Source: AP-15 sp963833745
GTDB lineage: Bacteria > Pseudomonadota > Alphaproteobacteria > ATCC43930 > CGMCC-115725
DNA: 64,000 nt
Assembly: GCA_963833745.1 (NCBI GenBank)
Contig: CAWHZD010000007.1
Location: 806,001 to 870,000, forward strand
Reading direction: 5' to 3'
Of this stretch, positions 1-8,734 are shown in pieces (position 1 is the first letter of the stretch; each line of letters opens with the position of its first letter). A model generated the notes under the pieces. It searched no databases. It was not told the DNA's origin and saw only the letters and a program-made list of their open reading frames with translations. The position numbers and the translations under genes were made by a program.

Positions 1-77
1 TCCCGTTTTGCTTGGACCCCGCTCTTGACTGATCGACTGAGATGCCGGACGCCGTCGACCGTCTCTGCTGCTGCCAT
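1..77 (-). CDS. 5' end of an unidentified gene, cut by the window edge
   Basis: On the minus strand an ATG at 75-77 follows a strong ribosome site (GGAGGAG, about 80-86) and opens at least 25 codons without a stop before the window ends. The visible peptide begins MAAAETVDGVRHLSRS. It is too short to recognise. It diverges from the secreted protein gene at 308, so the 230 bases between them should hold promoters for both. Coding status is inferred from the ribosome site and the open frame only. Confidence 0.45.
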   Translation of the reverse strand, partial: MAAAETVDGVRHLSRSVKSGVQAKR

Positions 78-307
78 GGTCTCCTCCTGCGATGTTGTTA
101 TATCTACGCAGATATCACGAGCACCGGTGTGAACACGGATTTCATTTTGCGGCACGCGCTTGGAGAACGCGGTCCCCACCCGCTCGGGCACTGAGCTTTG
201 GGGGGACGGTCGGAGCGCGCCGGTCCAATTGCGGCACTTTGTCATATCAGCTTCACGCGGCTTTGCTAGGAACCTCCGGTTGATCCACCTCCGAAGGAAA
301 CCGAAGC

Positions 308-1873
308 ATGTCCCGATCATTTTACGTCGCCCTGCTCGGCGGCGCGGCGCTCCTGGCGAGCGGCGTTGCCGGCGTGGCGCTGGCCGACGGCAGCCAGGGG
401 AAAGGCGGCGTTACACTGGCGGTCAGCCGGGTCCAGTATGTGACGCCCTCGCCGCTGCCCGCCCCACCCAACACCTTTCCCCAGATTTTCAACAATTCCA
501 ATGTCACCGGCATCCAGGGTAATATCTTTCTCGACTATTACAGCACGTCGCCGGGCGCGCCGCGGCGCGGCAGCCTGCCGTTGACCGCGACCTCGGTGGC
601 CCAGGGTCAGCCGATCACGACGAGCTTCAGCTCGAAATCCGAGGGGTCGCTGCACCTCTCGCTCGACGGCCACTACCTGACCTACATGGGCTACAACGCC
701 GCGCCGGGTCTCCAAGGGGTGTCGAATTCGGAGACGACAAACCCCAATGCGCAAATTCCCGGCGGCTGTTCACCGGTACCGTGCTACGACCGCGCCGTCG
801 CGCTCGTCAAATACGACGGGACGGTAACCGTGACGCCGCAAAATTTCGCGTACAGCGGCGACAACCCGCGCGGCGCCATCTCGCTCAACGGGACTCAGTT
901 CTACATGGCGGGCAATTCCGACTCGACCTTGAACAAAACGACGCCGGTCACCGGGCCGGGGTTGACGATCGGCGCCCGGCTCGGCATGCCGGGATCGCCG
1001 AGCTCGATCCAGCTCGGCACATATGTCGCCGCCGACCGGCCGGATGAAACAGCAAAGCAGCACGTCAAGGACAACAACTGGCGCGGCATCGGGATCTTTG
1101 CCGACGCCAACGGCAACCAGAACCTCTACGTATCCAAGGGCAGCGGCGGCAATGGCGATGACGGGCTGTTCCAGGTTTTGAATGGCAATTTTCCCGGCGC
1201 GTCGATCAACGACGTCGTCAACAACGAAACCGGCGCCGGCGTGCCGGCGGGCGGCACGACCAACACCATCGTCCAGCTGCTCGGCAACTACGCGACCAAT
1301 CCAACGACCAACGCGCCCTCGTTGCTGACCCCGTTCGGCTTTTTCTTTGAGAACCCGACGACGCTCTACGTCGCCGACGAAGGCAACTCGACGATCACCT
1401 TGCCGACCAGCGACAGCGCGACCGAGACCAGCCTGACCACCGACCCGGTGGCGGGGCTGCAGAAATGGGTGCTGGTCCCCGGCTCGTCGCCGTACTGGCA
1501 GCTGGTCTACGTGATCACCGACGGGCTGCAGATCAATCAGCCGCAAAACGTGAAAGGCTACGGGGTTCCGACCTTTACCACCGGGCTGCGCAACCTGACC
1601 GGCAAGGTCAACAGCAACGGCACCGTGACGATCTACGCGATCACCGCGCAGACGAGCACGGTTTCCGGCGGCGAACCCGACCCGACCAAGCTCGTTGCCG
1701 TCACCGACAACATTGCCGCGACCCAGCTCCCGGTCGACGACGGCAAGGGTTCGGGCAATTGGGGCGGCGGCAATTCGGGCGGCAGCCAGCCGACGCTGGA
1801 TCAATTCGTGATATTGCAGCAGTCGCGTTCGGGAGAGGTCTTCCGCGGCGTCGCCCTCGCGGCCGGCCCATAG
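308..1873 (+). CDS. Secreted hypothetical protein, beta-propeller-like
   Basis: This 521-residue protein has a clear signal peptide: basic start MSRSF, hydrophobic core, cleavage probably after ALA near residue 26. The mature part is rich in Gly, Asn, Ser and Thr. It has segments such as LYVADEGNSTITL and LYVSKGSGGNGDDG that resemble blades of NHL or SMP-30-type propellers. A pair of Cys sits in GGCSPVPC. The start is supported by GAAGGAAA just upstream of ATG 308. I do not recognise a named family; export to periplasm or outside is inferred. A second protein of similar style is encoded at 32070-33446. Confidence 0.75.
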   Translation: MSRSFYVALLGGAALLASGVAGVALADGSQGKGGVTLAVSRVQYVTPSPLPAPPNTFPQIFNNSNVTGIQGNIFLDYYSTSPGAPRRGSLPLTATSVAQGQPITTSFSSKSEGSLHLSLDGHYLTYMGYNAAPGLQGVSNSETTNPNAQIPGGCSPVPCYDRAVALVKYDGTVTVTPQNFAYSGDNPRGAISLNGTQFYMAGNSDSTLNKTTPVTGPGLTIGARLGMPGSPSSIQLGTYVAADRPDETAKQHVKDNNWRGIGIFADANGNQNLYVSKGSGGNGDDGLFQVLNGNFPGASINDVVNNETGAGVPAGGTTNTIVQLLGNYATNPTTNAPSLLTPFGFFFENPTTLYVADEGNSTITLPTSDSATETSLTTDPVAGLQKWVLVPGSSPYWQLVYVITDGLQINQPQNVKGYGVPTFTTGLRNLTGKVNSNGTVTIYAITAQTSTVSGGEPDPTKLVAVTDNIAATQLPVDDGKGSGNWGGGNSGGSQPTLDQFVILQQSRSGEVFRGVALAAGP

Positions 1874-2104
1874 ACCCGACGTCTGGCCCGGGAGGAGCGG
1901 ACTGGCACGGCTGCCTCCCACAATGATGGCATAGGCCTCGGTCCGAACCGATACGGCTCGCGAGGGAGGCCTTGCGAGACCAATCCCGCAACCCTGGTCT
2001 ACGACGGCGAAAACCACGACGCGGAATAGGATTTGTATCGCGCCGGCCCGACGAGCAACTGCGGCGGGCTCGGCCGGACGCCGCCAGTGTTATGATCGGT
2101 CTCG

Positions 2105-3151
2105 ATGACCCACTCCGCGGTGTTGCGCCTGAACGTGCTGGGTCAAGCCTTGATCCAGTACGATCTGCGTGCCGACCCGTGGCCGGATTTCGCGGTGCTG
2201 GCGGCGCTGTGCGGGCGGGTCGATGTCTGTTTCACCGATCTGGAGACCGCAATCCGCGGCCCATTGGCCGAGGCGCCGACGCGCGAAGGGGTGTTTTTGC
2301 ATGCCGCCGATCCGGCGGTGCTCGATTGTTTGAAGGCGCTGTCGGTGTCGCTGGCGGCGACGGCGAACAACCACCTCTGGGACCTCGGCAGCGGCGGAAT
2401 CGTCGGCATGCTCGGCGCGCTCGACGCGCACGGTCTGGTCCATGCCGGGGCCGGCGTCGACCTCGCTGCAGCCTCGGCGCCCGCTTATCGGCGCACCGCG
2501 AACGGCACCGTCGCGTTGGTAGCGGCGGCGAGCGGTTCAATCCGCGAGGGTGCGGCGGCGACCGCGAGCCGCGCCGGGGTCAACGAATTGCGCCTCGGTT
2601 CCGACGGCGTGCCCGACGCCGACGATGTGGGACGCATTCTGGCGGCGATCGCCGAGGCGGCCGAGCACGCGGATGTCGTGCTCGCCTATCACCACAACCA
2701 CATCCTCGATGGGGGCGGCCGGCGGACTCCGCAATGGCAATGCGACTTTGCGCGGCGCTGCGTCGATACCGGGGCGTCGCTCTATGTCAGTCACGGCGCG
2801 CCGCGGTTGCACGGGATCGAAATCTATCGCGGGCGGCCGATCTTTTATGATCTCGGAAATTTTATTTTTCAGACCGCGACCAAAGCCGGCTTTTACGACG
2901 ACGAAGTGTGGCAGAGCGTTGTGGCCGAGTGCCGGTTCGACGGCGGGCGGTTGCGCCACATCAGCTTGACGCCGTTGCAGCTGAACGCCGTCGGACTCGG
3001 TGGGCCAGGTGATCTTACGACCCGCGGCCGGCCGTCGCTCGCGCGCGGCCCGGCCGCAGATGCGATCCTCGACCGTCTCGCCGAGCTGTCGCGGCCATTC
3101 GGCACCGTTCTCGAACGTGGGGAGGGGACCGCGGTCATCCGCGCCGGGTGA
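2105..3151 (+). CDS. CapA family metallophosphatase-like protein
   Basis: The 348-residue product matches the CapA/PgsA metallophosphatase fold. Motifs in order: DLE (45-47), ANNHLWDLG (87-95), YHHNH (195-199), SHGAP (229-233) and YDLGNFIF (248-255). These correspond to the metal-binding blocks of poly-gamma-glutamate biosynthesis protein CapA. There is no signal peptide or membrane anchor, unlike Bacillus CapA, so the protein is probably cytoplasmic. No capB, capC or capD neighbours are seen, so a role in capsule synthesis is doubtful and the substrate is unknown. The ATG at 2105 has only a weak ribosome site. Confidence 0.8.
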   Translation: MTHSAVLRLNVLGQALIQYDLRADPWPDFAVLAALCGRVDVCFTDLETAIRGPLAEAPTREGVFLHAADPAVLDCLKALSVSLAATANNHLWDLGSGGIVGMLGALDAHGLVHAGAGVDLAAASAPAYRRTANGTVALVAAASGSIREGAAATASRAGVNELRLGSDGVPDADDVGRILAAIAEAAEHADVVLAYHHNHILDGGGRRTPQWQCDFARRCVDTGASLYVSHGAPRLHGIEIYRGRPIFYDLGNFIFQTATKAGFYDDEVWQSVVAECRFDGGRLRHISLTPLQLNAVGLGGPGDLTTRGRPSLARGPAADAILDRLAELSRPFGTVLERGEGTAVIRAG

Positions 3152-3270
3152 CGGGGCAACCCCTTGCGCTGCGCCGGGCCGCAGCAAAGTAGCCCGTGCG
3201 CCGGGTGACAGCTGTCGGAGGGGCTGCTAGAAACCGGCGACCCGACGCAGGTTTTTGGGAGGAGCGGAGA

Positions 3271-4230
3271 ATGGCGACAAAGCCGTACATCATCGCGCTG
3301 GAGGAGCATTACCTCGACGCTGAGGTCAAGCAGCATTACACCGGCACCGACGCCCAGCATGCGCCGCGGGTCACCGAGCGCCTCGACGATGTCGGCCAGG
3401 GCCGCATTGCCGAGATGGACGCTGCCGGGGTCGACTTGCAGGTGCTCTCGCACGCCAACCCGGGCATGCAAAAGATGGACGCCGAGACCGCGGTACGGCT
3501 GGCGCGCGGCGCCAACGACCGGCTTTTCGAAACGGTCCGCGCTCATCCCGACCGCTTTGCCGCGTTTGCCGCGATCCCGACCCCCGACCCGAAGGCGGCG
3601 GCGGACGAGCTCGAACGCGCGGTCACCAGGCTCGGCTTTAAGGGCGCGCTGGTCAACGGACTGACCAACGGGGTCTTTCTCGACGACAAGCGCTTCTGGC
3701 CGATCTTCGAGCGCGCGGCGGCCCTCGACGTGCCGCTCTACCTGCACCCGGCGATCCCGCATCCCGCGGTTGTCGAAGCCTATTACAAGGATTACGTCGA
3801 GCAATACCCATCACTGCTGCGCGCCGCCTGGGGCTTTACCGTCGAGACCGCGACGCAGGGCGTGCGCCTGGTACTGAGCGGGGTGTTCGACGCCTATCCC
3901 AACCTCAAGATCATCATCGGCCATCTCGGCGAAGGCCTGCCGTTCTACCTGTGGCGCATCAGCATGGGGTTCGAGCGCGACCGCAAGGACAGCAAGAGTT
4001 TTCGCGACGTCTTCTGCGAGCATTTCTACGTCACGACCAGCGGCTTCTTTTCCGACCCGGCGCTGCTGTGCTGCATGATGGAAATGGGCATCGACCGCAT
4101 CATGTTCTCGGTCGACTACCCGTTTGTCGACAATCCGCCGGGCACCAAATGGACCGAAACCCTGCCGATCTCCGGCGAAGACAAGGAGAAGCTGCTCAAC
4201 GGCAACGCCCGCCGGCTGTTGAAGCTGTAA
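3271..4230 (+). CDS. Amidohydrolase family protein (ACMSD / gamma-resorcylate decarboxylase type)
   Basis: A 319-residue TIM-barrel metal-dependent hydrolase or decarboxylase. The ALEEH start motif (EEH at residues 11-13), a His in the YLHP segment (H159), the GHLGE motif (H218) and the late Asp in SVDYPF (D282) are the usual metal and catalytic positions of the 2-amino-3-carboxymuconate-6-semialdehyde decarboxylase branch. The likely reaction is non-oxidative decarboxylation or hydrolysis of an aromatic or related acid; the substrate cannot be fixed. ATG 3271 is chosen because GGGAGGAG sits just upstream; an in-frame start at 3196 would add an unsupported leader. The gene stands alone, convergent with the prenyltransferase downstream. 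Confidence 0.85.
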   Translation: MATKPYIIALEEHYLDAEVKQHYTGTDAQHAPRVTERLDDVGQGRIAEMDAAGVDLQVLSHANPGMQKMDAETAVRLARGANDRLFETVRAHPDRFAAFAAIPTPDPKAAADELERAVTRLGFKGALVNGLTNGVFLDDKRFWPIFERAAALDVPLYLHPAIPHPAVVEAYYKDYVEQYPSLLRAAWGFTVETATQGVRLVLSGVFDAYPNLKIIIGHLGEGLPFYLWRISMGFERDRKDSKSFRDVFCEHFYVTTSGFFSDPALLCCMMEMGIDRIMFSVDYPFVDNPPGTKWTETLPISGEDKEKLLNGNARRLLKL

Positions 4231-4264
4231 CCACCGCTCGCGAACGACCAACGATCGGATGCGC

Positions 4265-5038
4265 TCAGCAGCCGTAGCGGCGCTGGCGGTCTTGGTAGGC
4301 GCGGATCGCGCGCAGGAAATCGATCTTGCGAAAGGCCGGCCACAACACGTCGGTAAAATAAAACTCACTGTGCACGCTCTGCCACAACAGGAAGCCCGAG
4401 AGACGGATCTCGCCTGACGTGCGGATGATCAGATCGGGATCGGGCAGGCCGGCAGTATAGAGATGGCGGGCGATCGCCTCCGGGGTGATTTGGTCGATCG
4501 CCTCTGCCAAACTCGTCTGATTCGCGGCGAGACAGGACAACAGCGTGCGCACCGCGTCGGTGATTTCCTGGCGGCCGCCATAGGCGACCGCGATGTTCAA
4601 CTCGATCCCGTCATAGCGCGCCGTGGCGCGTTCGGCGGCCTGGATTGCGGCGAGCACTGGCGACGGCAACATCGCCAGGCAGCCGATGGCGCGCACGCGC
4701 ACTCGGCGCTGATGAATTGCCGGATCCTCCGCAAGGGCGATAAGTTTGGCTTCGACTGAGGCCAGTATTCCGGAGACCTCGGCTGCCGGGCGGCGAAAAT
4801 TCTCGGTCGAGAAGACCCACAGGGTCACGGTCGGGATCGCGAGTTCGGTGCACCATTCGAGGACCTCGTCGAGCTTGCCGGCGCCGAGGTCGTAGACGGC
4901 GCGTGGCTCGACGATCCCGAGCGAGCGGCCATGGCGGCGGTTGCCGTCGAGGATGATGCCGATATGCCGCGGCCGTGGACGCCGACGGATATTTCGGGTG
5001 AGCCGGCGCGCGTACAGGTAATAAAGGAGCCGGAACAT
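4265..5038 (-). CDS. Isoprenyl transferase (undecaprenyl diphosphate synthase family)
   Basis: The 257-residue product is a cis-prenyltransferase. It has the phosphate-binding start IGIILDGNRRHGRS with catalytic Asp31, the substrate segment FSTENFRRP, and the C-terminal RTSGE...SGFLLWQ...SEFYFTD block. Housekeeping UppS usually reads MDGNGRWA at the first motif; here it is LDGNRRHGRS. The gene also lacks the usual frr-uppS-cdsA neighbourhood. It is therefore probably a second paralogue making a polyprenyl diphosphate of unknown chain length. The start is placed at ATG 5038 (MFRLLYYL); the frame is open to 5116, but the extra 26 residues are not family-like. Confidence 0.85.
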   Translation of the reverse strand: MFRLLYYLYARRLTRNIRRRPRPRHIGIILDGNRRHGRSLGIVEPRAVYDLGAGKLDEVLEWCTELAIPTVTLWVFSTENFRRPAAEVSGILASVEAKLIALAEDPAIHQRRVRVRAIGCLAMLPSPVLAAIQAAERATARYDGIELNIAVAYGGRQEITDAVRTLLSCLAANQTSLAEAIDQITPEAIARHLYTAGLPDPDLIIRTSGEIRLSGFLLWQSVHSEFYFTDVLWPAFRKIDFLRAIRAYQDRQRRYGC

Positions 5039-5375
5039 CGGCCGTGGCAAAGCGTCCTCCGCGCGCCCGTCAAGGCATTGACCGCCGGTCTGAGGTGCTG
5101 GCTGTGAATGTGCCAAGATTACGGCGAGCGTATGACCACCGCGTTAAATACGCTCACCGGTGCCGAGATTGCCCCTCAGCCGAGGCGATCAGGCCGACGG
5201 AGCGCCGGCCGAGGACCGGGCGGCACGCTACCTCGCAGCTTCAACGTGTTTGGCGACTTCGGCAAAAACCTGCAAGTGGTGCCACCAGGATCGCGGCACC
5301 CGCCAGACTGCGGGATGCCGAAATCCGTCGCTGCAACCCTTCGCTCCGACCGCCCCAGCTCGACGCCCGGTTTAT

Positions 5376-5861
5376 TTAAGGCACGTGGTGCAGGGTGATG
5401 GCGCCGATGCCAGCCGCGACATTGAGACCAGTATTGCCTTCGATGCTGAGCGGCTGCAGCGAGATCGTTCGGTTCGAACCGCCGATCAGGACGTTGGCCC
5501 CGACCCCGACCCCGACCGTAGCGCTGGCCGTGGCGCCGGCAAAATTCCCGGCGAGCGCGCCCGGCGCCAGATTGGTGCTTGGCGCAAGCACGGCCCAAAC
5601 CAGCACGCCGCCTTGGGTGTAGCCGATATCGACGCCGAATTTGGAAATCGTGCCCGTATAGTGCTCGGGATGGCCCGGTCCTGGCGTGAATATACAGCGG
5701 AGCGCCCTCGACGAGCCGAAGACGAATCCCCATCCGCTCGCGACGTTGCAGCTCAATGTGCCGACCCGCACGCCAGCCTGAGCGTGCGCTGGTGTCCCAT
5801 GCATCGCAATCCCTGCCGCCAGGCCCAACGCGCCTATAACCACCCCAACTTTTTTGAGCAT
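5376..5861 (-). CDS. DUF992 family exported protein
   Basis: This 161-residue protein has a signal peptide (MLKKVGVVIGAL..., cleavage near AHA, residue 27). The body is of the DUF992 type common in alphaproteobacteria: GTLSCNVASGWGFVFGSS, then a second Cys in LRCIF, then Gly/Ala-rich beta segments. Two conserved Cys may form a disulfide. Function is unknown in the family. The frame stays open upstream to 6434, but that extension is not family-like; ATG 5861 with GGGTGAAAG upstream is the start. It diverges from the metal ABC operon. Confidence 0.85.
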   Translation of the reverse strand: MLKKVGVVIGALGLAAGIAMHGTPAHAQAGVRVGTLSCNVASGWGFVFGSSRALRCIFTPGPGHPEHYTGTISKFGVDIGYTQGGVLVWAVLAPSTNLAPGALAGNFAGATASATVGVGVGANVLIGGSNRTISLQPLSIEGNTGLNVAAGIGAITLHHVP

Positions 5862-6095
5862 TTCTTTCACCCCCAATTCGCGGGATAATCCCCGTCGGGC
5901 GCATCTTGCCTGCTTCCGGCCGTGTTGGCTATGGGGCGTGCAGACTTGAGGCGCGGTTTCTGTGAGGTGTTCCTTGTTGCCGCGCGCCGCGCCCGCCGCC
6001 CCGCAGCGGTGCGAACACGGGTCGATGACCCGACGGCTAATGCGGAAAGTGATCTCCGAAGGGGGTTTTCCGTCTCTATCGGGCACTGCTAAGGG

Positions 6096-6125
6096 TATGT
6101 TATACTGTTTGATCCTGGAGGTGAC
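6096..6125 (+). promoter_or_regulatory. Candidate promoter / Zur-type half-site and strong Shine-Dalgarno before the metal ABC operon
   Basis: TATGTTATACTG at 6096-6107 contains a -10-like TATACT (6101-6106). It also carries the half-motif TGTTATA seen in Zur or Fur-family operators of alphaproteobacteria, but the second half (CTGTTTGA) does not complete a palindrome. GGAGGTGAC at 6117-6125 is a near-perfect Shine-Dalgarno directly before a GTG at 6126 in the frame of the binding protein, 44 codons upstream of its signal peptide. Metal regulation is inference only. Confidence 0.3.
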
Positions 6126-6257
6126 GTGCTGTCGGTGGAGTCGCGATCGGCTGTGGCTGTCCGCCCCGGGTCTCGGTTCGACGAGATGGCATTGGGCTGC
6201 CCTGGTCCGATGACCCCGCCGCGGCAATCTGCCCGACAAGGACGGGGCCGCAGGGAC

Positions 6258-7118
6258 ATGCTTCATCGGCTTATCGCAGCGTTTCTCGCCGTCGCCACCG
6301 CGACGGCTGCGGCACCCGCGAAACCGATCAAGATCGTCGCCGCCGAGAATTTTTACGGCGACATCGCCCGGCAGATCGGCGGCGTCGAAGTCGCCGTCAC
6401 CAGCATTCTGACCAACCCGGACCAGGACCCGCACGAGTTCGAGGCGAGCCCGTCGACGGCGAGGGCGCTCGCCGATGCCGCCATCGTCGTCTACAACGGC
6501 GCCGATTACGACCCGTGGGCGGCCAAGCTGCTGTCGGGCTCGCCGTCGTCCTCACGCGAGATCATCTCGGTCGCCGAGCTCGTGCACAAAAAACCGGGCG
6601 ACAATCCGCATGTTTGGTACGACCCTGACACGGGGCCGGCACTGGCTGGCGCTGTTGCCGACACCCTCGCCAGGCTGGACTCGGCGCACAACGCCGGGTA
6701 TCGGAGCCGGCTTGCACTATTCGAAAAATCGATGACGGCCCTCGCCGCCCAAATTGCCGAGTTGAGGCGAAAATACGCCGGGACTTCCGTCACCGCGACC
6801 GAGCCGGTGTTTGGTTATATGGCGGATGCTTTGGGTCTCGACATGCGCAACCGGCATTTCCAGCTGGCAACCATGAACGACACCGAGCCGAGCGTCGCGG
6901 ACATCGCCGCATTCGAAAAGGATCTCCGGTCGGGGGCGGTGAAGCTGCTGATTTACAACAGCCAGACCAGCGACGCATTGACCCGGCGTATGCGCACGAT
7001 TGCACACCAGGCCGGCGTCCCGGTGGTCGGCGTGACCGAGACCGAACCTCAGGGAAAGGATTATCAGGAGTGGATGCGCTCGCAGCTCGATGCGATCGGC
7101 CGGGCGCTCGCCCGTTAG
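6258..7118 (+). CDS. Zinc/manganese-type ABC transporter substrate-binding protein (ZnuA/AztC-like)
   Basis: The 286-residue periplasmic cluster A-I binding protein captures a divalent metal, most likely zinc. A signal peptide opens at MLHRLIAAFLAVATATAAA. Three His ligands are visible at H59 (DPHEF), H118 (NPHVWYDP) and H200 (NRHFQLATMNDTEPS). The His-rich loop of classical ZnuA is absent, which fits AztC-type proteins. ATG 6258 is used because the signal peptide starts there. The frame is open from a GTG at 6126 that has a far better ribosome site but would put 44 residues before the signal peptide. First gene of a three-gene operon, overlapping the ATPase gene. Confidence 0.85.
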   Translation: MLHRLIAAFLAVATATAAAPAKPIKIVAAENFYGDIARQIGGVEVAVTSILTNPDQDPHEFEASPSTARALADAAIVVYNGADYDPWAAKLLSGSPSSSREIISVAELVHKKPGDNPHVWYDPDTGPALAGAVADTLARLDSAHNAGYRSRLALFEKSMTALAAQIAELRRKYAGTSVTATEPVFGYMADALGLDMRNRHFQLATMNDTEPSVADIAAFEKDLRSGAVKLLIYNSQTSDALTRRMRTIAHQAGVPVVGVTETEPQGKDYQEWMRSQLDAIGRALAR

Positions 7119-7915
7119 AGGACTGCGCCATCGAGCTGGACAGGGTGACGATCGCGCGGGGCCGGCGCATCGTTCTCGACGAGGTCAGCGCGGCGATCCG
7201 TCCCGGCGAATTCATCGGGGTCTTCGGCCCGAACGGCTCCGGCAAGTCCACCCTTCTGCAGGCACTCCTCGGGCTGTTGCAGCCGGTTTCGGGTGCGATC
7301 CGGGTGTTCGGCAGCAAGCCCGGACACGGCAACCGCGCCGCCGGCTATCTGCCGCAGCAGCGCGCCGTCGTCGCCGACCTGCCGTTGCGCGGCTGGGACT
7401 TTGTCGCGAGCGCATGGCAAGGCGAGCGCTGGGGGTTGCCGCTGATCGGCCGTCGCGGCCGGCGGCAGGTGGCGCGGGCGGTCGAACGTGTCGAAGCCCA
7501 AGCGCTCGCAAGCCGCCGGCTGTCGCAGCTCTCCGGCGGCGAATTGCAGCGGCTGCTGCTGGCGCAGGCGCTGCTTGGCGAACCGAAGATCTTGCTGCTC
7601 GACGAGCCGCTGATCAGTCTCGACCCGCATTTTCAGGAGGCGGTGATCGCGCTGGTGAGACGGGTTCAGCAGGCGGAGGCGGTCACGGTTCTGTTCACCG
7701 CCCACGATCTGAACCCGCTGCTCGGCGTCATGGATCGCGTGCTCTATCTGGGAAATCGCCGCGCCGCGATCGGGACGGTCAACGAGGTCGTCACCGACGA
7801 GGTGCTCTCACGGCTTTACGACATGCCGATCGAGGTGTTGCGAATAAAAGACCGCATTGTGGTCGTTGCCGGGCACGGCCCGCTCGAGTTCGAAGCCCAT
7901 CGCCACGATGTTTGA
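7070..7915 (+). CDS. Metal ABC transporter ATP-binding protein
   Basis: This 281-residue ABC ATPase powers the metal importer. Visible motifs: Walker A GPNGSGKST (53-61), signature LSGGELQR (155-162), Walker B ILLLDEP (175-181) and the switch His in TAHD. The size and late region fit ZnuC/AztA. ATG 7070 lies 49 bases inside the binding-protein gene. The next in-frame standard start (GTG 7145) would cut the first strand of the fold, so the overlapping ATG is kept. The gene overlaps the permease by eight bases, implying translational coupling. Confidence 0.88.
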   Translation: MDALAARCDRPGARPLEDCAIELDRVTIARGRRIVLDEVSAAIRPGEFIGVFGPNGSGKSTLLQALLGLLQPVSGAIRVFGSKPGHGNRAAGYLPQQRAVVADLPLRGWDFVASAWQGERWGLPLIGRRGRRQVARAVERVEAQALASRRLSQLSGGELQRLLLAQALLGEPKILLLDEPLISLDPHFQEAVIALVRRVQQAEAVTVLFTAHDLNPLLGVMDRVLYLGNRRAAIGTVNEVVTDEVLSRLYDMPIEVLRIKDRIVVVAGHGPLEFEAHRHDV

Positions 7916-8720
7916 ATACGATTTCATGCGCACCGCCTTTATGGCGGGGGGCGTTGTCGCGGTCGTAGCGGGGGCCGTCGGTTTTTTTCTGGTATTACGC
8001 AATCTGGCTTTTGCCGGTCATGCGCTCTCCCATGTCGGGTTTGCCGGCGCCACCGCCTCGGTGCTGATCGGCGTCAGCGCGCTGTGGGGATTGCTCGCCT
8101 TTACCGTTGTGGCGGCGGTGGCGATGGGGCTGCTCGGCGACCGCCTGCGCGATCGCGATGTCGCAGTCGGGATAATTCTGGCGCTGGCGCTCGGTCTCGG
8201 GGTGCTGTTCCTTTATCTCTATACGACGAGCGCCACCGAGGCGACCGCGATCCTGTTCGGCAATCTCCTCGGCGTCGGCTCCGCTACGTTGTGGAGCCTG
8301 CTGGGGTTGAGCATCGCGACCGTGCTCGCCCTCGCCGCGATCTCGCGGCCGCTGCTGTTCGCGACCCTGGCACCTGAACTGGCCGAGGCGAAGGGTGTCT
8401 CGTTGCGCCTCCTGTCCGTGTTGTTTCTGGCAATCGTCGCGGTCGCCGTCGCCGAAGCGGCGCAGGTCGTCGGCGTCTTGCTGGTGTTTGCATTGATGGT
8501 CGGGCCGGCGGCGGCATCCCAGCGACTGGCCTCGCGCCTGGACACGGGTCTGGCACTCGCGATTGTTCTCGCTCTTCTGGAGACATGGGGCGGCATCGCG
8601 CTGGCCTATATTACCGACTGGCCGACCACCTTCTGGATCGTCCTGCTGAGCTGCTCTGTCTACTTCCTCAGTTTTCTGAAATCGGCGCCCACCGTAAAGA
8701 CGGCATCCCCTCGCGCTTGA
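7908..8720 (+). CDS. Metal ABC transporter permease (ZnuB/AztB-like)
   Basis: A 270-residue integral membrane protein of the ABC-3 family with about seven or eight hydrophobic segments. The family hallmark LRNLAFAGHALSHVGFAG is near the N-terminus, and VGVLLVFALMVGPAAAS near the end corresponds to the coupling region. ATG 7908 overlaps the ATPase stop, which is the usual arrangement; the frame is open further upstream but that part is not hydrophobic or conserved. The operon ends here, convergent with kdpE 14 bases downstream. Confidence 0.88.
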   Translation: MFEYDFMRTAFMAGGVVAVVAGAVGFFLVLRNLAFAGHALSHVGFAGATASVLIGVSALWGLLAFTVVAAVAMGLLGDRLRDRDVAVGIILALALGLGVLFLYLYTTSATEATAILFGNLLGVGSATLWSLLGLSIATVLALAAISRPLLFATLAPELAEAKGVSLRLLSVLFLAIVAVAVAEAAQVVGVLLVFALMVGPAAASQRLASRLDTGLALAIVLALLETWGGIALAYITDWPTTFWIVLLSCSVYFLSFLKSAPTVKTASPRA

Positions 8721-8734
8721 GCCGATGGAGCTGA

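Noticed and set aside
770..2017. Long minus-strand open frame (415 codons) opposite the secreted protein gene
   Set aside because: Antisense to a well-formed gene with signal peptide; low-complexity Arg/Gly composition typical of GC-rich shadow frames and no ribosome site.
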